DNA from: Desulfosporosinus meridiei DSM 13257 | GTDB lineage: Bacteria > Bacillota > Desulfitobacteriia > Desulfitobacteriales > Desulfitobacteriaceae | Reading direction: 5' to 3' | NCBI RefSeq assembly: GCF_000231385.2 | Contig: NC_018515.1 | Location: 2,624,501 to 2,688,500 of the forward strand | DNA length: 64,000 nt | Shown here: in pieces, positions 56,715 through 64,000 of the stretch | How positions within the stretch are numbered: the stretch's first letter is position 1 | How the letters are laid out: every line of letters begins with the position of its first letter | Made by a program: the position numbers and the translations under genes | The notes under the pieces: generated by a model | Databases searched by the model: none | The model's input: the letters and a program-made list of their open reading frames with translations, nothing else | Told to the model about the DNA's origin: nothing

Positions 56715-59309
56715 CTAATCTTTACTGGAAAATGAGTAGTTTCCAAAATCATCTATATCTACCAGAATCCTTTGTCCTTCCTTGAATTCCCCCTGCAATA
56801 GTTTAAGGGCCAAAGGGTTTTGCAACCGCTGTAGGATTACTCGCTTAAGTGGCCTTGCTCCGTACACCGGATCATATCCCTCGTTAGTGAGTTGCTCTTT
56901 CGCCTTTAAGGACAGCTCCAATGTCAATTTCCTTTCGCTCAAACGTTTATGCAACTGATTGAGTTGGATATTGACAATTTGACCAATATGCTCGCGTCCG
57001 AGTGGATGGAAGACTATTATCTCATCGAGTCGGTTAAGAAATTCTGGCCGGAAGTAGTGTCTAAGTTCTCCGTTAATAGTGTTTCTAACTTCCTCTTTAC
57101 TAGCATTACGTTGAGTCAGCTCTTGAATTGACGGACTGGCAATATTACTGGTTAAGATTACTACAGTATTTTTAAAATTGACGATTCTTCCCTGTCCATC
57201 CGTCAATCTTCCATCATCTAAAAGCTGAAGTAAAACATTTGAAACATCCGTATGAGCCTTCTCCACTTCATCAAACAGTATAACACTATAAGGTTTACGT
57301 CGTACCGCTTCCGTAAGTTGTCCGCCCTCTTCATAACCTACATAACCCGGAGGAGCTCCAATTAATCGTGAAACAGTATGCTTTTCCATATATTCGGACA
57401 TATCAATTCTTACCATTGCTTGTTCGTCATCAAATAAAAATTCTGCTAAGGCCCTCGATAATTCTGTCTTACCAACACCTGTTGGACCTAAGAAAAGGAA
57501 CGATCCTAACGGCCTATTGGGATCTTGCAGCCCGGCACGTGCTCGACGAACAGCATCAGCTACTGCGCGGACAGCTTCTTCTTGACCAATAACTCTTTGA
57601 TGAATCCGATCTTCCATTTGGACAAGCTTTTGCAACTCACTTTCCAAAAGTTTAGTAACCGGAACATGAGTCCAGGTTGCAACGACCTCAGCTATATCTT
57701 GTTCTACGACTTCCTGCTTTAGTAAAGTGTCTTTCTTAACTTGAAGCTTCTCTTCAGTAGCTTTAAGTTCCTTCTCTAAGCTAGGAATTATACCGTATTG
57801 AAGTTCTGCAGCTTTATTATAGTCTAACTGCTGTTGGGCTTGCTCCATTAAGGTTCGGGATCGATCCACTTCTTCTTTAAGTTGTTGAATTCTAATTAGA
57901 GTCTCACGTTCCCCTTGCAACTGAGCTTCCATTCCATAGCGTTCTTCCTTTAGATTACCTAGCTCTTCCTCAATCTTAGCCAAGCGTTCTTTACTTGCTT
58001 CATCTTTTTCCTTCTTCAATGCTTCCCGTTCAATTTCCAACTGCATCATTCGCCGCTTTATTTGATCTAATTCATAGGGATCACTGGTAATTTCCATACG
58101 CATCCGTGCACCAGCTTCATCAATTAAATCAATAGCTTTATCAGGAAGAAAACGATCACTAATATAGCGATCTGATAATACTGCAGCAGCTATAATTGCG
58201 CCATCGGTGATTCGTACCCCGTGGTGAGTTTCATAGCGTTCTTTAAGACCCCTCAGAATCGATATAGTATCTTCAACCGTAGGCGCATCAACCATAATCG
58301 GTTGGAATCGTCTCTCAAGAGCAGCATCCTTCTCAATGTACTTTCGATATTCAGCGAGTGTTGTAGCCCCCAGCATGCTGAGTTCTCCCCGGGCAAGCAT
58401 TGGCTTAAGCATGTTACTGGCATCCATCGCACCCTCAGCTGCCCCTGCACCAACTACAGTATGCAACTCATCTATAAATAATATTACATCATCACGATCC
58501 TGGATTTCTTTGAGTACAGCTTTTAACCGTTCTTCAAATTCTCCTCGATATTTTGCCCCGGCAATTAAAGTTCCCATATCAAGTGAAATCACCTGTTTAT
58601 CTTTGATTGCTTCAGGCACATCTCCCCTAACAATTCTTTGGGCTAACCCTTCAACAATTGCAGTTTTCCCTACCCCCGGCTCACCGATCAGAACCGGATT
58701 ATTCTTAGTCCGCCTAGAAAGAGTTTGAATAACTCGGCGGATTTCTTCGTCACGGCCAATAACCGGATCAAGTCGACCTCGCCTTGCTTGTCGTACTAAA
58801 TTTAGTCCATATTGCTCGAGGGCTGCATAAGTTCCTTCTGGGTTTGGACTTGTAACCCGCTGAGTACCTCTGATTTCACGCAAGGCCTGAAGTAATTTTT
58901 CTCTAGTCAATCCGGCTTGCTTGAGTACCTTTTCCGCCGCTCCTCCAGATTTTTCCCAAATTCCAAGCAAAAGATGTTCTGTGCTTACATATTCATCCCC
59001 AAAAGGAGCCATCTCATCATGAGCTGCCACCAATACATTTCTTAGACGAGGAGAGATACTCATTTGCACATTGCTTCCACTAATTCGTGGAAAACGGTTA
59101 AGCTCTTGACGAATCGTCGAGATTAGACTGCCGACTGCTATACCTAATTTCGTTAAAACCTGAGGAATAACTCCATCACCTTGCTCTAATAGGGTGAGCA
59201 AAAGGTGTTCAGGCTCTACTAAACTGTTTCCATTTCGTTCGGCCATTGTTTGCGCTTCTGAAATTGCTTCCTGAGATTTCTGGGTAAAACGGTTTGTGTC
59301 AAATGACAT
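56715..59309 (-). CDS. clpB: ClpB, ATP-dependent disaggregase
   Basis: The 864-residue protein is full length. It has the N-terminal Clp repeat domain (1-145), NBD1 with Walker A GEPGVGKT near 209-216, and the long coiled-coil M domain (about 410-530) that distinguishes ClpB from ClpC. NBD2 has [14 protein letters not shown] near 605. It rescues aggregated proteins with DnaK/DnaJ. AAAAAGGAG precedes the ATG. It lies 57 bases after the J-domain gene, and the two would share the heat-shock promoter upstream of that gene. Confidence 0.96.
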   Translation of the reverse strand: MSFDTNRFTQKSQEAISEAQTMAERNGNSLVEPEHLLLTLLEQGDGVIPQVLTKLGIAVGSLISTIRQELNRFPRISGSNVQMSISPRLRNVLVAAHDEMAPFGDEYVSTEHLLLGIWEKSGGAAEKVLKQAGLTREKLLQALREIRGTQRVTSPNPEGTYAALEQYGLNLVRQARRGRLDPVIGRDEEIRRVIQTLSRRTKNNPVLIGEPGVGKTAIVEGLAQRIVRGDVPEAIKDKQVISLDMGTLIAGAKYRGEFEERLKAVLKEIQDRDDVILFIDELHTVVGAGAAEGAMDASNMLKPMLARGELSMLGATTLAEYRKYIEKDAALERRFQPIMVDAPTVEDTISILRGLKERYETHHGVRITDGAIIAAAVLSDRYISDRFLPDKAIDLIDEAGARMRMEITSDPYELDQIKRRMMQLEIEREALKKEKDEASKERLAKIEEELGNLKEERYGMEAQLQGERETLIRIQQLKEEVDRSRTLMEQAQQQLDYNKAAELQYGIIPSLEKELKATEEKLQVKKDTLLKQEVVEQDIAEVVATWTHVPVTKLLESELQKLVQMEDRIHQRVIGQEEAVRAVADAVRRARAGLQDPNRPLGSFLFLGPTGVGKTELSRALAEFLFDDEQAMVRIDMSEYMEKHTVSRLIGAPPGYVGYEEGGQLTEAVRRKPYSVILFDEVEKAHTDVSNVLLQLLDDGRLTDGQGRIVNFKNTVVILTSNIASPSIQELTQRNASKEEVRNTINGELRHYFRPEFLNRLDEIIVFHPLGREHIGQIVNIQLNQLHKRLSERKLTLELSLKAKEQLTNEGYDPVYGARPLKRVILQRLQNPLALKLLQGEFKEGQRILVDIDDFGNYSFSSKD

Positions 59310-59366
59310 AATGTTCTCACTCCTTTTTAAGCTGGTTAATAGTTATTCTGGCTGGGGATTTTTAAA

Positions 59367-60356
59367 TTACTTTATACCTCGATTTGCCGCCAATTCACGA
59401 AGGGCTGAAAGCTCTGGATCACTCATATTATCAGGTAATTTAATTGTAACTTCGACAAAGAGATCTCCGTGCTGAGTGGACTTTTCTAAATTAGGCATTC
59501 CTTTACCTTTTAAGCGAAATTTCTTTCCACTTTGAGAAAGGGGAGGAACTTTTAGCAAGACTTCCCCATCGAATGTTCGGATACTTACTTCACCGCCGGT
59601 AATAGCTCTATAGAAATCAACTGGAATTTCAGTCCTTAAGTTATCCCCTTCTCGAACAAAACTCGAATGAGGGCTAACGATTATGATTAGATATAGATTA
59701 CCTGCCGGTCCGCCAGATATGCCAGCTCCACCTTGACCTGATAGTCTTACTTTCGAACCTGTTCGCACACCCTTTGGAATCTTGGCCTCGATTTGTTTAT
59801 CTCCAGTTTTAACGACTCTTGTAGTTCCGGCATAAGATTCTTCGAGGGTTACTTGAACCTCCACTTCTAGATCCTGACCTGGTCGAGGACGCCCAACAGT
59901 TCCACCTCCGCCAAACCCCCGTCCTGCTCCTCCAATTCCCCCGAAAAGCGTAGAAAAGAAATCTGAATAACCTTCCCCGCCAAAACTGAATCCTCCGGTT
60001 CTACCTGTACCACCAAATAGATCTGCAATATCTTCCGGAGACATAGTGTAGGTATATCCTCCACTCCCACCACTAGGGTTGGACTGCCAACGATCCCAAT
60101 TATAGTCCCCTCTTCCTCCCCGAGCTTTCCATTGTTGGTAGTCTTGACGGAGTTCATCGTACTTACGTCGTTTTTCAGGATCACTGATTGCTTGATAGGC
60201 TTCTGTTGCCTCTTTAAATTTCTCTTCGGCACCCTTATCGCCTGGATTAACATCAGGGTGATATTTTTTAGCTAATTTCTGATAGGCTTTTTTTATTGTC
60301 TTTTCGTCGGCATCAGGCGAAACTCCTAAGCTGACATAGTAATCTTTAAAATCCAT
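59367..60356 (-). CDS. cbpA: CbpA-like J-domain co-chaperone
   Basis: The 329-residue protein has an N-terminal J domain with His33-Pro34-Asp35 (KKYHPDVNPGD). A Gly/Phe-rich region (about 85-160: GGSGGYTYT, FGGTGRTGGFSFGGEG, FGGIGGAGRGFGGGG) and the two C-terminal substrate-binding domains of DnaJ follow. The zinc-finger domain is missing, so it is CbpA-type rather than canonical DnaJ. It would deliver clients to DnaK and, with ClpB next door, take part in disaggregation. GAGGTGA precedes the ATG. Confidence 0.92.
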   Translation of the reverse strand: MDFKDYYVSLGVSPDADEKTIKKAYQKLAKKYHPDVNPGDKGAEEKFKEATEAYQAISDPEKRRKYDELRQDYQQWKARGGRGDYNWDRWQSNPSGGSGGYTYTMSPEDIADLFGGTGRTGGFSFGGEGYSDFFSTLFGGIGGAGRGFGGGGTVGRPRPGQDLEVEVQVTLEESYAGTTRVVKTGDKQIEAKIPKGVRTGSKVRLSGQGGAGISGGPAGNLYLIIIVSPHSSFVREGDNLRTEIPVDFYRAITGGEVSIRTFDGEVLLKVPPLSQSGKKFRLKGKGMPNLEKSTQHGDLFVEVTIKLPDNMSDPELSALRELAANRGIK

Positions 60357-60483
60357 AAAATCACCTCATAAACTCATCTAAGTATTGTTTATATAATAAC
60401 TATTCCCAACAATTTTCTATCCTAAAATTTTTTAACAAGATTTATACTATTAAGATTCTCAGTAATTTTTACTTGTTATCCAA

Positions 60484-60512
60484 ATTATAGTTCATTTAAG
60501 CCCAAAGGTCAA
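60484..60512 (-). promoter_or_regulatory. Sigma-A promoter of cbpA-clpB
   Basis: On the minus strand TTGACC (60512-60507) and a perfect TATAAT (60489-60484) are 17 bases apart. The -35 hexamer is part of the proximal arm of the CtsR-like palindrome, so a bound repressor would block polymerase. Confidence 0.75.
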
Positions 60513-60552
60513 TATTGGTCAGAGATTTTCTTGACCAATATTGACCTTTGGG
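60501..60552. promoter_or_regulatory. CtsR-like double operator in a 21-base perfect inverted repeat
   Basis: Arms at 60501-60521 and 60532-60552 are perfect 21-base complements around a 10-base spacer. Each arm contains a tandem heptad of CtsR type, GGTCAAT-ATT-GGTCA(G/A). That is close to the RGTCAAA-N3-RGTCAAA direct repeat bound by the CtsR class III heat-shock repressor. ClpB and chaperone genes are known CtsR targets in many Firmicutes. No ctsR gene is in this window. Confidence 0.72.
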
Positions 60553-60656
60553 TTACATTACGATAGGTTATCATTGATTTTGGGATATCCTATTTCAAGT
60601 TGAGTATCTCTAATCTTAATCTCCCATCCTCCAGTTCACCTCTATAACATCAAAGC

Positions 60657-60698
60657 AAAAAACGGCCTCTTCCACTTCGCCAGTGGAAACAGACCGTT
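60657..60698 (-). terminator. Terminator of the lipid-kinase gene
   Basis: On the minus strand an interrupted stem (AACGG, then TTTCCACT with AGTGGAA, closing CCGTT) is followed by six U, about 20 bases past the stop at 60719. Confidence 0.8.
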
Positions 60699-60718
60699 CT
60701 TAACATGAAACATTGTTA

Positions 60719-61651
60719 TTAATATCCCCATAAACATAGTATACTTGGCATCAGTCTAAACTGGATCGGACCATGTCCGGGCTGCTCTCCATCCAGATCA
60801 AGCAAAATCCTTTGATCAGATGATACTACCACGGATTGACCTCTATATACCCCAACTCCAGGGATTTTTAGATGGGTTCCTCGATATATCTTAGGAATAT
60901 TTCTTAATATTGTCCAAGTTGAGAAATCACCTAAAACCACAACATCGAATAGAGCATCATCTAACTCAGCATGTGGCGCGATCATCATCCCACCGCCGAT
61001 ATAACGACCGTTTGCAACCATAATACTATTAAGACGACCACTGCATATGACTTTCCCATCAATTTCGCAGCTCATCATCTTATTGCGATACTTAAAAATG
61101 CTTATAACTGAACCGATTAGAAAGGAGAGCTTCCCTCCAAGGAGTTTACTTTGTTGGTTAACTCGTGCGACGGTTTCCCCACCTAAACCAACATCAGCAA
61201 CATTGAGAAAATATCTTTGAAGCTGCTTTCCGTAGTTATCGTAAAAGAGTACTTCCCCAACATCTACTTGACGCTTATTGCCTCGTTTTAAGATTTGAAT
61301 AAAACCCTCAATCCCTTTAGGAATTTGTAATGTGCGAATAAAGTCACAGCCGGTGCCATGTGAAAAAACAGCCAGTTCAGCCTGTGGATTAATAAGCAGA
61401 TTATCTGAGAAGAAACCGTTGACCACCTCATTCATGGTTCCGTCTCCTCCCACAGAGATAATATGTGTATACCCGTCATTCAAGAGATTTCGGGTGATAC
61501 GGGTACCCTCACCCGGTCCAGTCGTATAAGTATAATCAATAAGATATCCTTCATCACGCAGACGTTTAAGATAGTGGGGCCATCGTTTCCGAGTTTTGCC
61601 GTTCGCGGAATGCGGATTAACAATAGCGAACCATCGGCTACTTTTATGCAT
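60719..61651 (-). CDS. Diacylglycerol kinase-family lipid kinase (YegS/BmrU type)
   Basis: The 310-residue protein has the DAGK catalytic features: IVNPHSANGKT at the N terminus, SVGGDGTMNEVVNGF near 80-95, GTGCDFIRTL, and DVGLGGETVARVN. A C-terminal lobe with ANGRYIGGGMMIAPHAELDDALFDVVV follows. It would phosphorylate diacylglycerol or a related lipid at the membrane surface. AAAGGGGAGA precedes the ATG. It lies 70 bases after the phosphohexomutase gene on the same strand. Confidence 0.9.
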   Translation of the reverse strand: MHKSSRWFAIVNPHSANGKTRKRWPHYLKRLRDEGYLIDYTYTTGPGEGTRITRNLLNDGYTHIISVGGDGTMNEVVNGFFSDNLLINPQAELAVFSHGTGCDFIRTLQIPKGIEGFIQILKRGNKRQVDVGEVLFYDNYGKQLQRYFLNVADVGLGGETVARVNQQSKLLGGKLSFLIGSVISIFKYRNKMMSCEIDGKVICSGRLNSIMVANGRYIGGGMMIAPHAELDDALFDVVVLGDFSTWTILRNIPKIYRGTHLKIPGVGVYRGQSVVVSSDQRILLDLDGEQPGHGPIQFRLMPSILCLWGY

Positions 61652-61721
61652 TTAGATAATTCTCCCCTTTTGGTAGCGCCTCATCTCGGGAGAATTCGAC
61701 GTTTACTATAAAATTCCTTTA

Positions 61722-63470
61722 TTATAATTCTCCAGCTCGAATTTTAGCTATTCGAAACATGACATCTTCTTTTACGCCATGAAGTAAATCCTCAGCCTCC
61801 TCCAAGGTAGCTCCTTTCACGGAGAAGTAAAATTTAATTTTTGGCTCCGTTCCGGAGGGACGCACCATCACAAACCCGCCTTCTGCAAAAGAATATCTTA
61901 ATACATTGGAACGCGGAAGTTTAAGAGAATAGTTTTCACCGGTTCTTAAGTCTTTTCCCATTCTCTGTTCATAATCATCTACTCTTCCAATCAAGATGCC
62001 ACACATTTCGTGGATATCCAAGTTTCGAAAAGAATCCATTATTAAAGCTATTTCTTCTTTACCACGTTTACCTTCGAAAGTCAGGGATTCTTGATCCTCT
62101 AGATAATAACCAAATTGTTGATAGATACTATCAAGAACAGCAAAGAAATTACGTTTCTCTACCTGTTGATAATAAAGTGCCGCTTCAGCTAAGATAACCG
62201 AAGCTATAATTGCGTCTTTATCTCTAACAAAGTCCCCAGCTAAATATCCATAACTCTCTTCAAAGCCAAATTGGAAGGAACCCCAGCCTCCTTCCTCCAT
62301 TTCCTTTTCTTTTTCAGCAATGAATTTAAACCCAGTCAGCACATTCTCTGCGCGAACATTAAAATATTGCGCAACTTGATCAGCCAAGTCTGTTGAAGCG
62401 ACTGTTTTGATGATTGCTGCATTGTCTGGTAGAATTCCTAAGGCTTTCTTCTGAGATAAAATATAATAAGTTAGAATAATTCCGATTTGATTTCCGGTCA
62501 GCTGCACATAGTCCCCTTCAGGAGTGCGTAAAGCAACTCCTAAACGATCAGCATCAGGGTCAGTTGCCAGTAATAAATCTGCCTCAAGATTATTACCATA
62601 TTTTCGGGCAAGTTCAAAAGTTGCTGGAATTTCAGGGTTGGGATAGGGAACTGTCGTGAAGTTAGGGTCGGGATGTTCTTGTTCTGCTACAACAGTGACT
62701 GAACTAAAACCAAGTTCAGCTAGTGCCTTTCGAACGAGCATATTTCCTGCTCCATGCAGAGGGGTATAAACAATTTTAAGGTCTTTACCTTTTTGTTTGT
62801 CAAGTTCAGGATATAGTACCAGCTCATGAACCCGGGCAAGATAAGGCTCATCAATATCCTGACCGATTATTTGCAGTAAACCGAGCTGTTTAGCTTCTTC
62901 AACTGAAAGAGTCTCAATACCAAGCCAGCTCTCACGAGCGTTAATACGAGCAAGAATTTGATCTGCTTTCGCCGGTGGTACCTGACCACCATCTTCCCAA
63001 TATACTTTATAGCCATTATAGGATTTTGGATTGTGACTTGCAGTAACTACAATCCCTGCTAAGGCCTGTAAATAACGTACAGCAAACGATAACTCTGGTG
63101 TGGGACGAAGTGCCTCAAACAGATATACTTTGATTCCATTACGTGCCAGCACTAAGGCTGCTTCGAGTGCGAATTCAGGTGAGAACCTCCGCGAATCATA
63201 GGCAATAACGACTCCACGCTTCATGCCCTCTTCCCCTTGATCACAAACACACTCTGCTAAACCTTGAGTTACCTTTCGGATGACATATTTATTCATCCGA
63301 TTTGTGCCCGCACCAATAATTCCTCTTAGCCCACCCGTTCCGAATTCTAAATCCGTATAAAAACGCTCCTCAATTTCTTGTGGATCGATAATGTTTTTGA
63401 GCTCTAATCTTGTCTCTTCATCAAAGTAGGAATTTTCCGACCATAAGCGATATCGATCTTGAATGCTCAC
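61722..63470 (-). CDS. pgcA: Phospho-sugar mutase, PgcA-like phosphoglucomutase
   Basis: GTG 63470, eight bases after AAGGAGG, gives 582 residues, the usual PgcA length, and avoids a TTG at 63527 that precedes the ribosome site. The alpha-phosphohexomutase motifs are complete: LEFGTGGLRG, catalytic Ser in VVTASHNPKSYNGYKVY, metal loop DPDADRLG, sugar loop FGFEESYG, and phosphate loop RPSGTEPKIKFYF. It interconverts glucose-1- and glucose-6-phosphate, feeding UDP-glucose and envelope glycolipids. It has its own promoter and an operator-like palindrome in the 5' leader. Confidence 0.92.
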   Translation of the reverse strand: MSIQDRYRLWSENSYFDEETRLELKNIIDPQEIEERFYTDLEFGTGGLRGIIGAGTNRMNKYVIRKVTQGLAECVCDQGEEGMKRGVVIAYDSRRFSPEFALEAALVLARNGIKVYLFEALRPTPELSFAVRYLQALAGIVVTASHNPKSYNGYKVYWEDGGQVPPAKADQILARINARESWLGIETLSVEEAKQLGLLQIIGQDIDEPYLARVHELVLYPELDKQKGKDLKIVYTPLHGAGNMLVRKALAELGFSSVTVVAEQEHPDPNFTTVPYPNPEIPATFELARKYGNNLEADLLLATDPDADRLGVALRTPEGDYVQLTGNQIGIILTYYILSQKKALGILPDNAAIIKTVASTDLADQVAQYFNVRAENVLTGFKFIAEKEKEMEEGGWGSFQFGFEESYGYLAGDFVRDKDAIIASVILAEAALYYQQVEKRNFFAVLDSIYQQFGYYLEDQESLTFEGKRGKEEIALIMDSFRNLDIHEMCGILIGRVDDYEQRMGKDLRTGENYSLKLPRSNVLRYSFAEGGFVMVRPSGTEPKIKFYFSVKGATLEEAEDLLHGVKEDVMFRIAKIRAGEL

Positions 63471-63496
63471 CCAATAATCCTCCTTTTTGTATTCAT

Positions 63497-63521
63497 GGAT
63501 TGTTTCCAATTGAAACAATCC
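63497..63521. promoter_or_regulatory. Operator-like palindrome in the pgcA leader
   Basis: GGATTGTTTC (63497-63506) and GAAACAATCC (63512-63521) form a perfect 10-5-10 inverted repeat between the predicted transcript start (near 63545) and the GTG start. Confidence 0.5.
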
Positions 63522-63551
63522 CGGCAACTGGATAATCTTCCCTATTAAGTG

Positions 63552-63581
63552 AGTATAGCATACCGAAACTTAGTTTAACAA
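63552..63581 (-). promoter_or_regulatory. Promoter of pgcA
   Basis: On the minus strand TTGTTA (63581-63576) and TATACT (63557-63552) are 18 bases apart. The -10 is preceded by TGC, an extended -10. Confidence 0.65.
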
Positions 63582-63634
63582 CTCAGTTAATTGCTAGATA
63601 GTATTATAGTAATAAGAGCGATAAGTTAGTCTAC

Positions 63635-63660
63635 AAAAAAGCTCAGTCTATGACTGAGCT
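63635..63660 (-). terminator. Terminator overlapping the stop codon of the edge degV gene
   Basis: On the minus strand AGCTCAGT and ACTGAGCT (63660-63653 and 63647-63640) form a perfect 8-base stem with six U after it. The TAG stop (63650-63648) lies in the five-base loop. Confidence 0.82.
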
Positions 63661-64000
63661 ACGACAACTGGAGAAATTATAACACCTACAAGCCCAGGGC
63701 CTGTATGAACGCCCATGACCGGGCTAATCTGGTTAAAGAACAATTCTTCTATATTGGGTAGTTCTTTGGCTTTCTGCCATAGCTTGCGCGCTTCCTGTTC
63801 AGCCCCACCATGTACAATAGCCACAAGATATTGACCTGCTTGAGTGCTTTCAATCAAAATATCAAATAATTTTTTAAGAGATTGATCCCGCCCTCTAACT
63901 TTAGCATATGTAATATATTTGCCTTCTGAATTTACAGAAATAATTGGTTTAATATTGAGTAGCTCACCTATAGTACCGGATACATATCCTATACGTCCAC
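63648..64000 (-). CDS. DegV-family protein, second copy, 5' end outside the window
   Basis: The frame enters from the right edge and encodes 117 C-terminal residues. The DegV features are GRIGYVSGTIGELLNIKPII, KVRGRDQSLKKLFD and the C-terminal fatty-acid-head site GVHTGPGLVGVIISP. It is a fatty-acid-binding protein of the DegV/FakB family and a clear paralogue of the protein at 46629-47489, though well diverged in this region. It may partner a FakA-type kinase outside the window. Confidence 0.87.
   Translation of the reverse strand, partial: GRIGYVSGTIGELLNIKPIISVNSEGKYITYAKVRGRDQSLKKLFDILIESTQAGQYLVAIVHGGAEQEARKLWQKAKELPNIEELFFNQISPVMGVHTGPGLVGVIISPVVVAQS

Larger units (their letters stand above)
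60357..60718. other. Regulatory intergenic region upstream of cbpA-clpB
   Basis: The 362 bases contain the lipid-kinase terminator (60657-60698), the large CtsR-like palindrome (60501-60552) and the promoter for cbpA-clpB (60484-60512). An approximately 125-base AT-rich leader to the cbpA start follows. No coding frame is supported. Confidence 0.6.

Noticed and set aside
60501-60552. The 21-base palindrome as a transcription terminator
   Set aside because: Neither strand has a U run after the stem, the heptads match a CtsR-type operator, and the arm provides a -35 element.

Overview
The window reads as a contiguous chromosomal piece of a low-to-mid GC, endospore-forming, strictly anaerobic Firmicute. 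The best guess is a Desulfosporosinus- or Desulfitobacterium-like member of the Peptococcaceae. Support comes from the complete carbonyl branch of the Wood-Ljungdahl pathway, a fixABCX-type electron-transfer flavoprotein operon, sporulation genes (SpoVD-like PBP, CotF-like coat proteins, SigH-like sigma factor), strong Shine-Dalgarno sites and frequent UUG/GUG starts. The genus is an inference. No insertion sequence, phage, CRISPR array or obvious island boundary was seen.

Layout. 1-5.8 kb: an edge-truncated zinc-dependent phospholipase C-like gene diverges from a GGDEF-EAL-CBS-GGDEF protein followed by a chemoreceptor; then a CarD-like regulator and tRNA-Lys. 6-13 kb (minus strand): PepV dipeptidase, SpoVD-like PBP, rhomboid protease, and larE-larB-larC for the nickel-pincer cofactor, with LarC lacking its C-terminal domain. 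13-18 kb: fixA-fixB-fixC-fixX and thioredoxin reductase, the latter behind a CsoR-like palindrome. 18-27.6 kb: a UPF0182 membrane protein and several poorly known envelope proteins, OsmC and a PHP hydrolase. 27.7-34.7 kb: helicase-loader and DnaD-like genes, an HD protein, a beta-CASP nuclease, a DegS/DegU-like pair and an unknown gene. 35-46.2 kb: the acs operon (cooC, acsA, acsB, acsC, acsV, a second CooC-type ATPase, acsD, acsE) behind a 460-base AT-rich leader region with a large hairpin. 46.6-53.6 kb: DegV, tRNA-Pro, a GNAT acetyltransferase, an FMN riboswitch with ribD-ribE-ribBA-ribH, and a SigH-like sigma factor. 53.6-64 kb (minus): two CotF-like small proteins, an LpdD-like/UbiD pair, J-domain protein-ClpB under a CtsR-like double operator, a lipid kinase, a phosphohexomutase and the 3' part of a second degV.

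How it fits together. The acs operon encodes CO dehydrogenase/acetyl-CoA synthase, the corrinoid protein, its methyltransferase and reactivator, and two nickel-insertion ATPases. Nickel chemistry recurs in the larEBC genes. FixABCX would move electrons between NADH, ferredoxin and quinone. The riboflavin operon supplies flavin for ETF, TrxB and UbiD-type enzymes. No wholly new system is claimed. The points most worth checking are the double CtsR-like operator laid over the J-protein/clpB promoter, the truncated LarC, the Cys-to-His change in the ETF-alpha ferredoxin domain, the CsoR-like palindrome at trxB, the acs leader, and several orphan envelope proteins.
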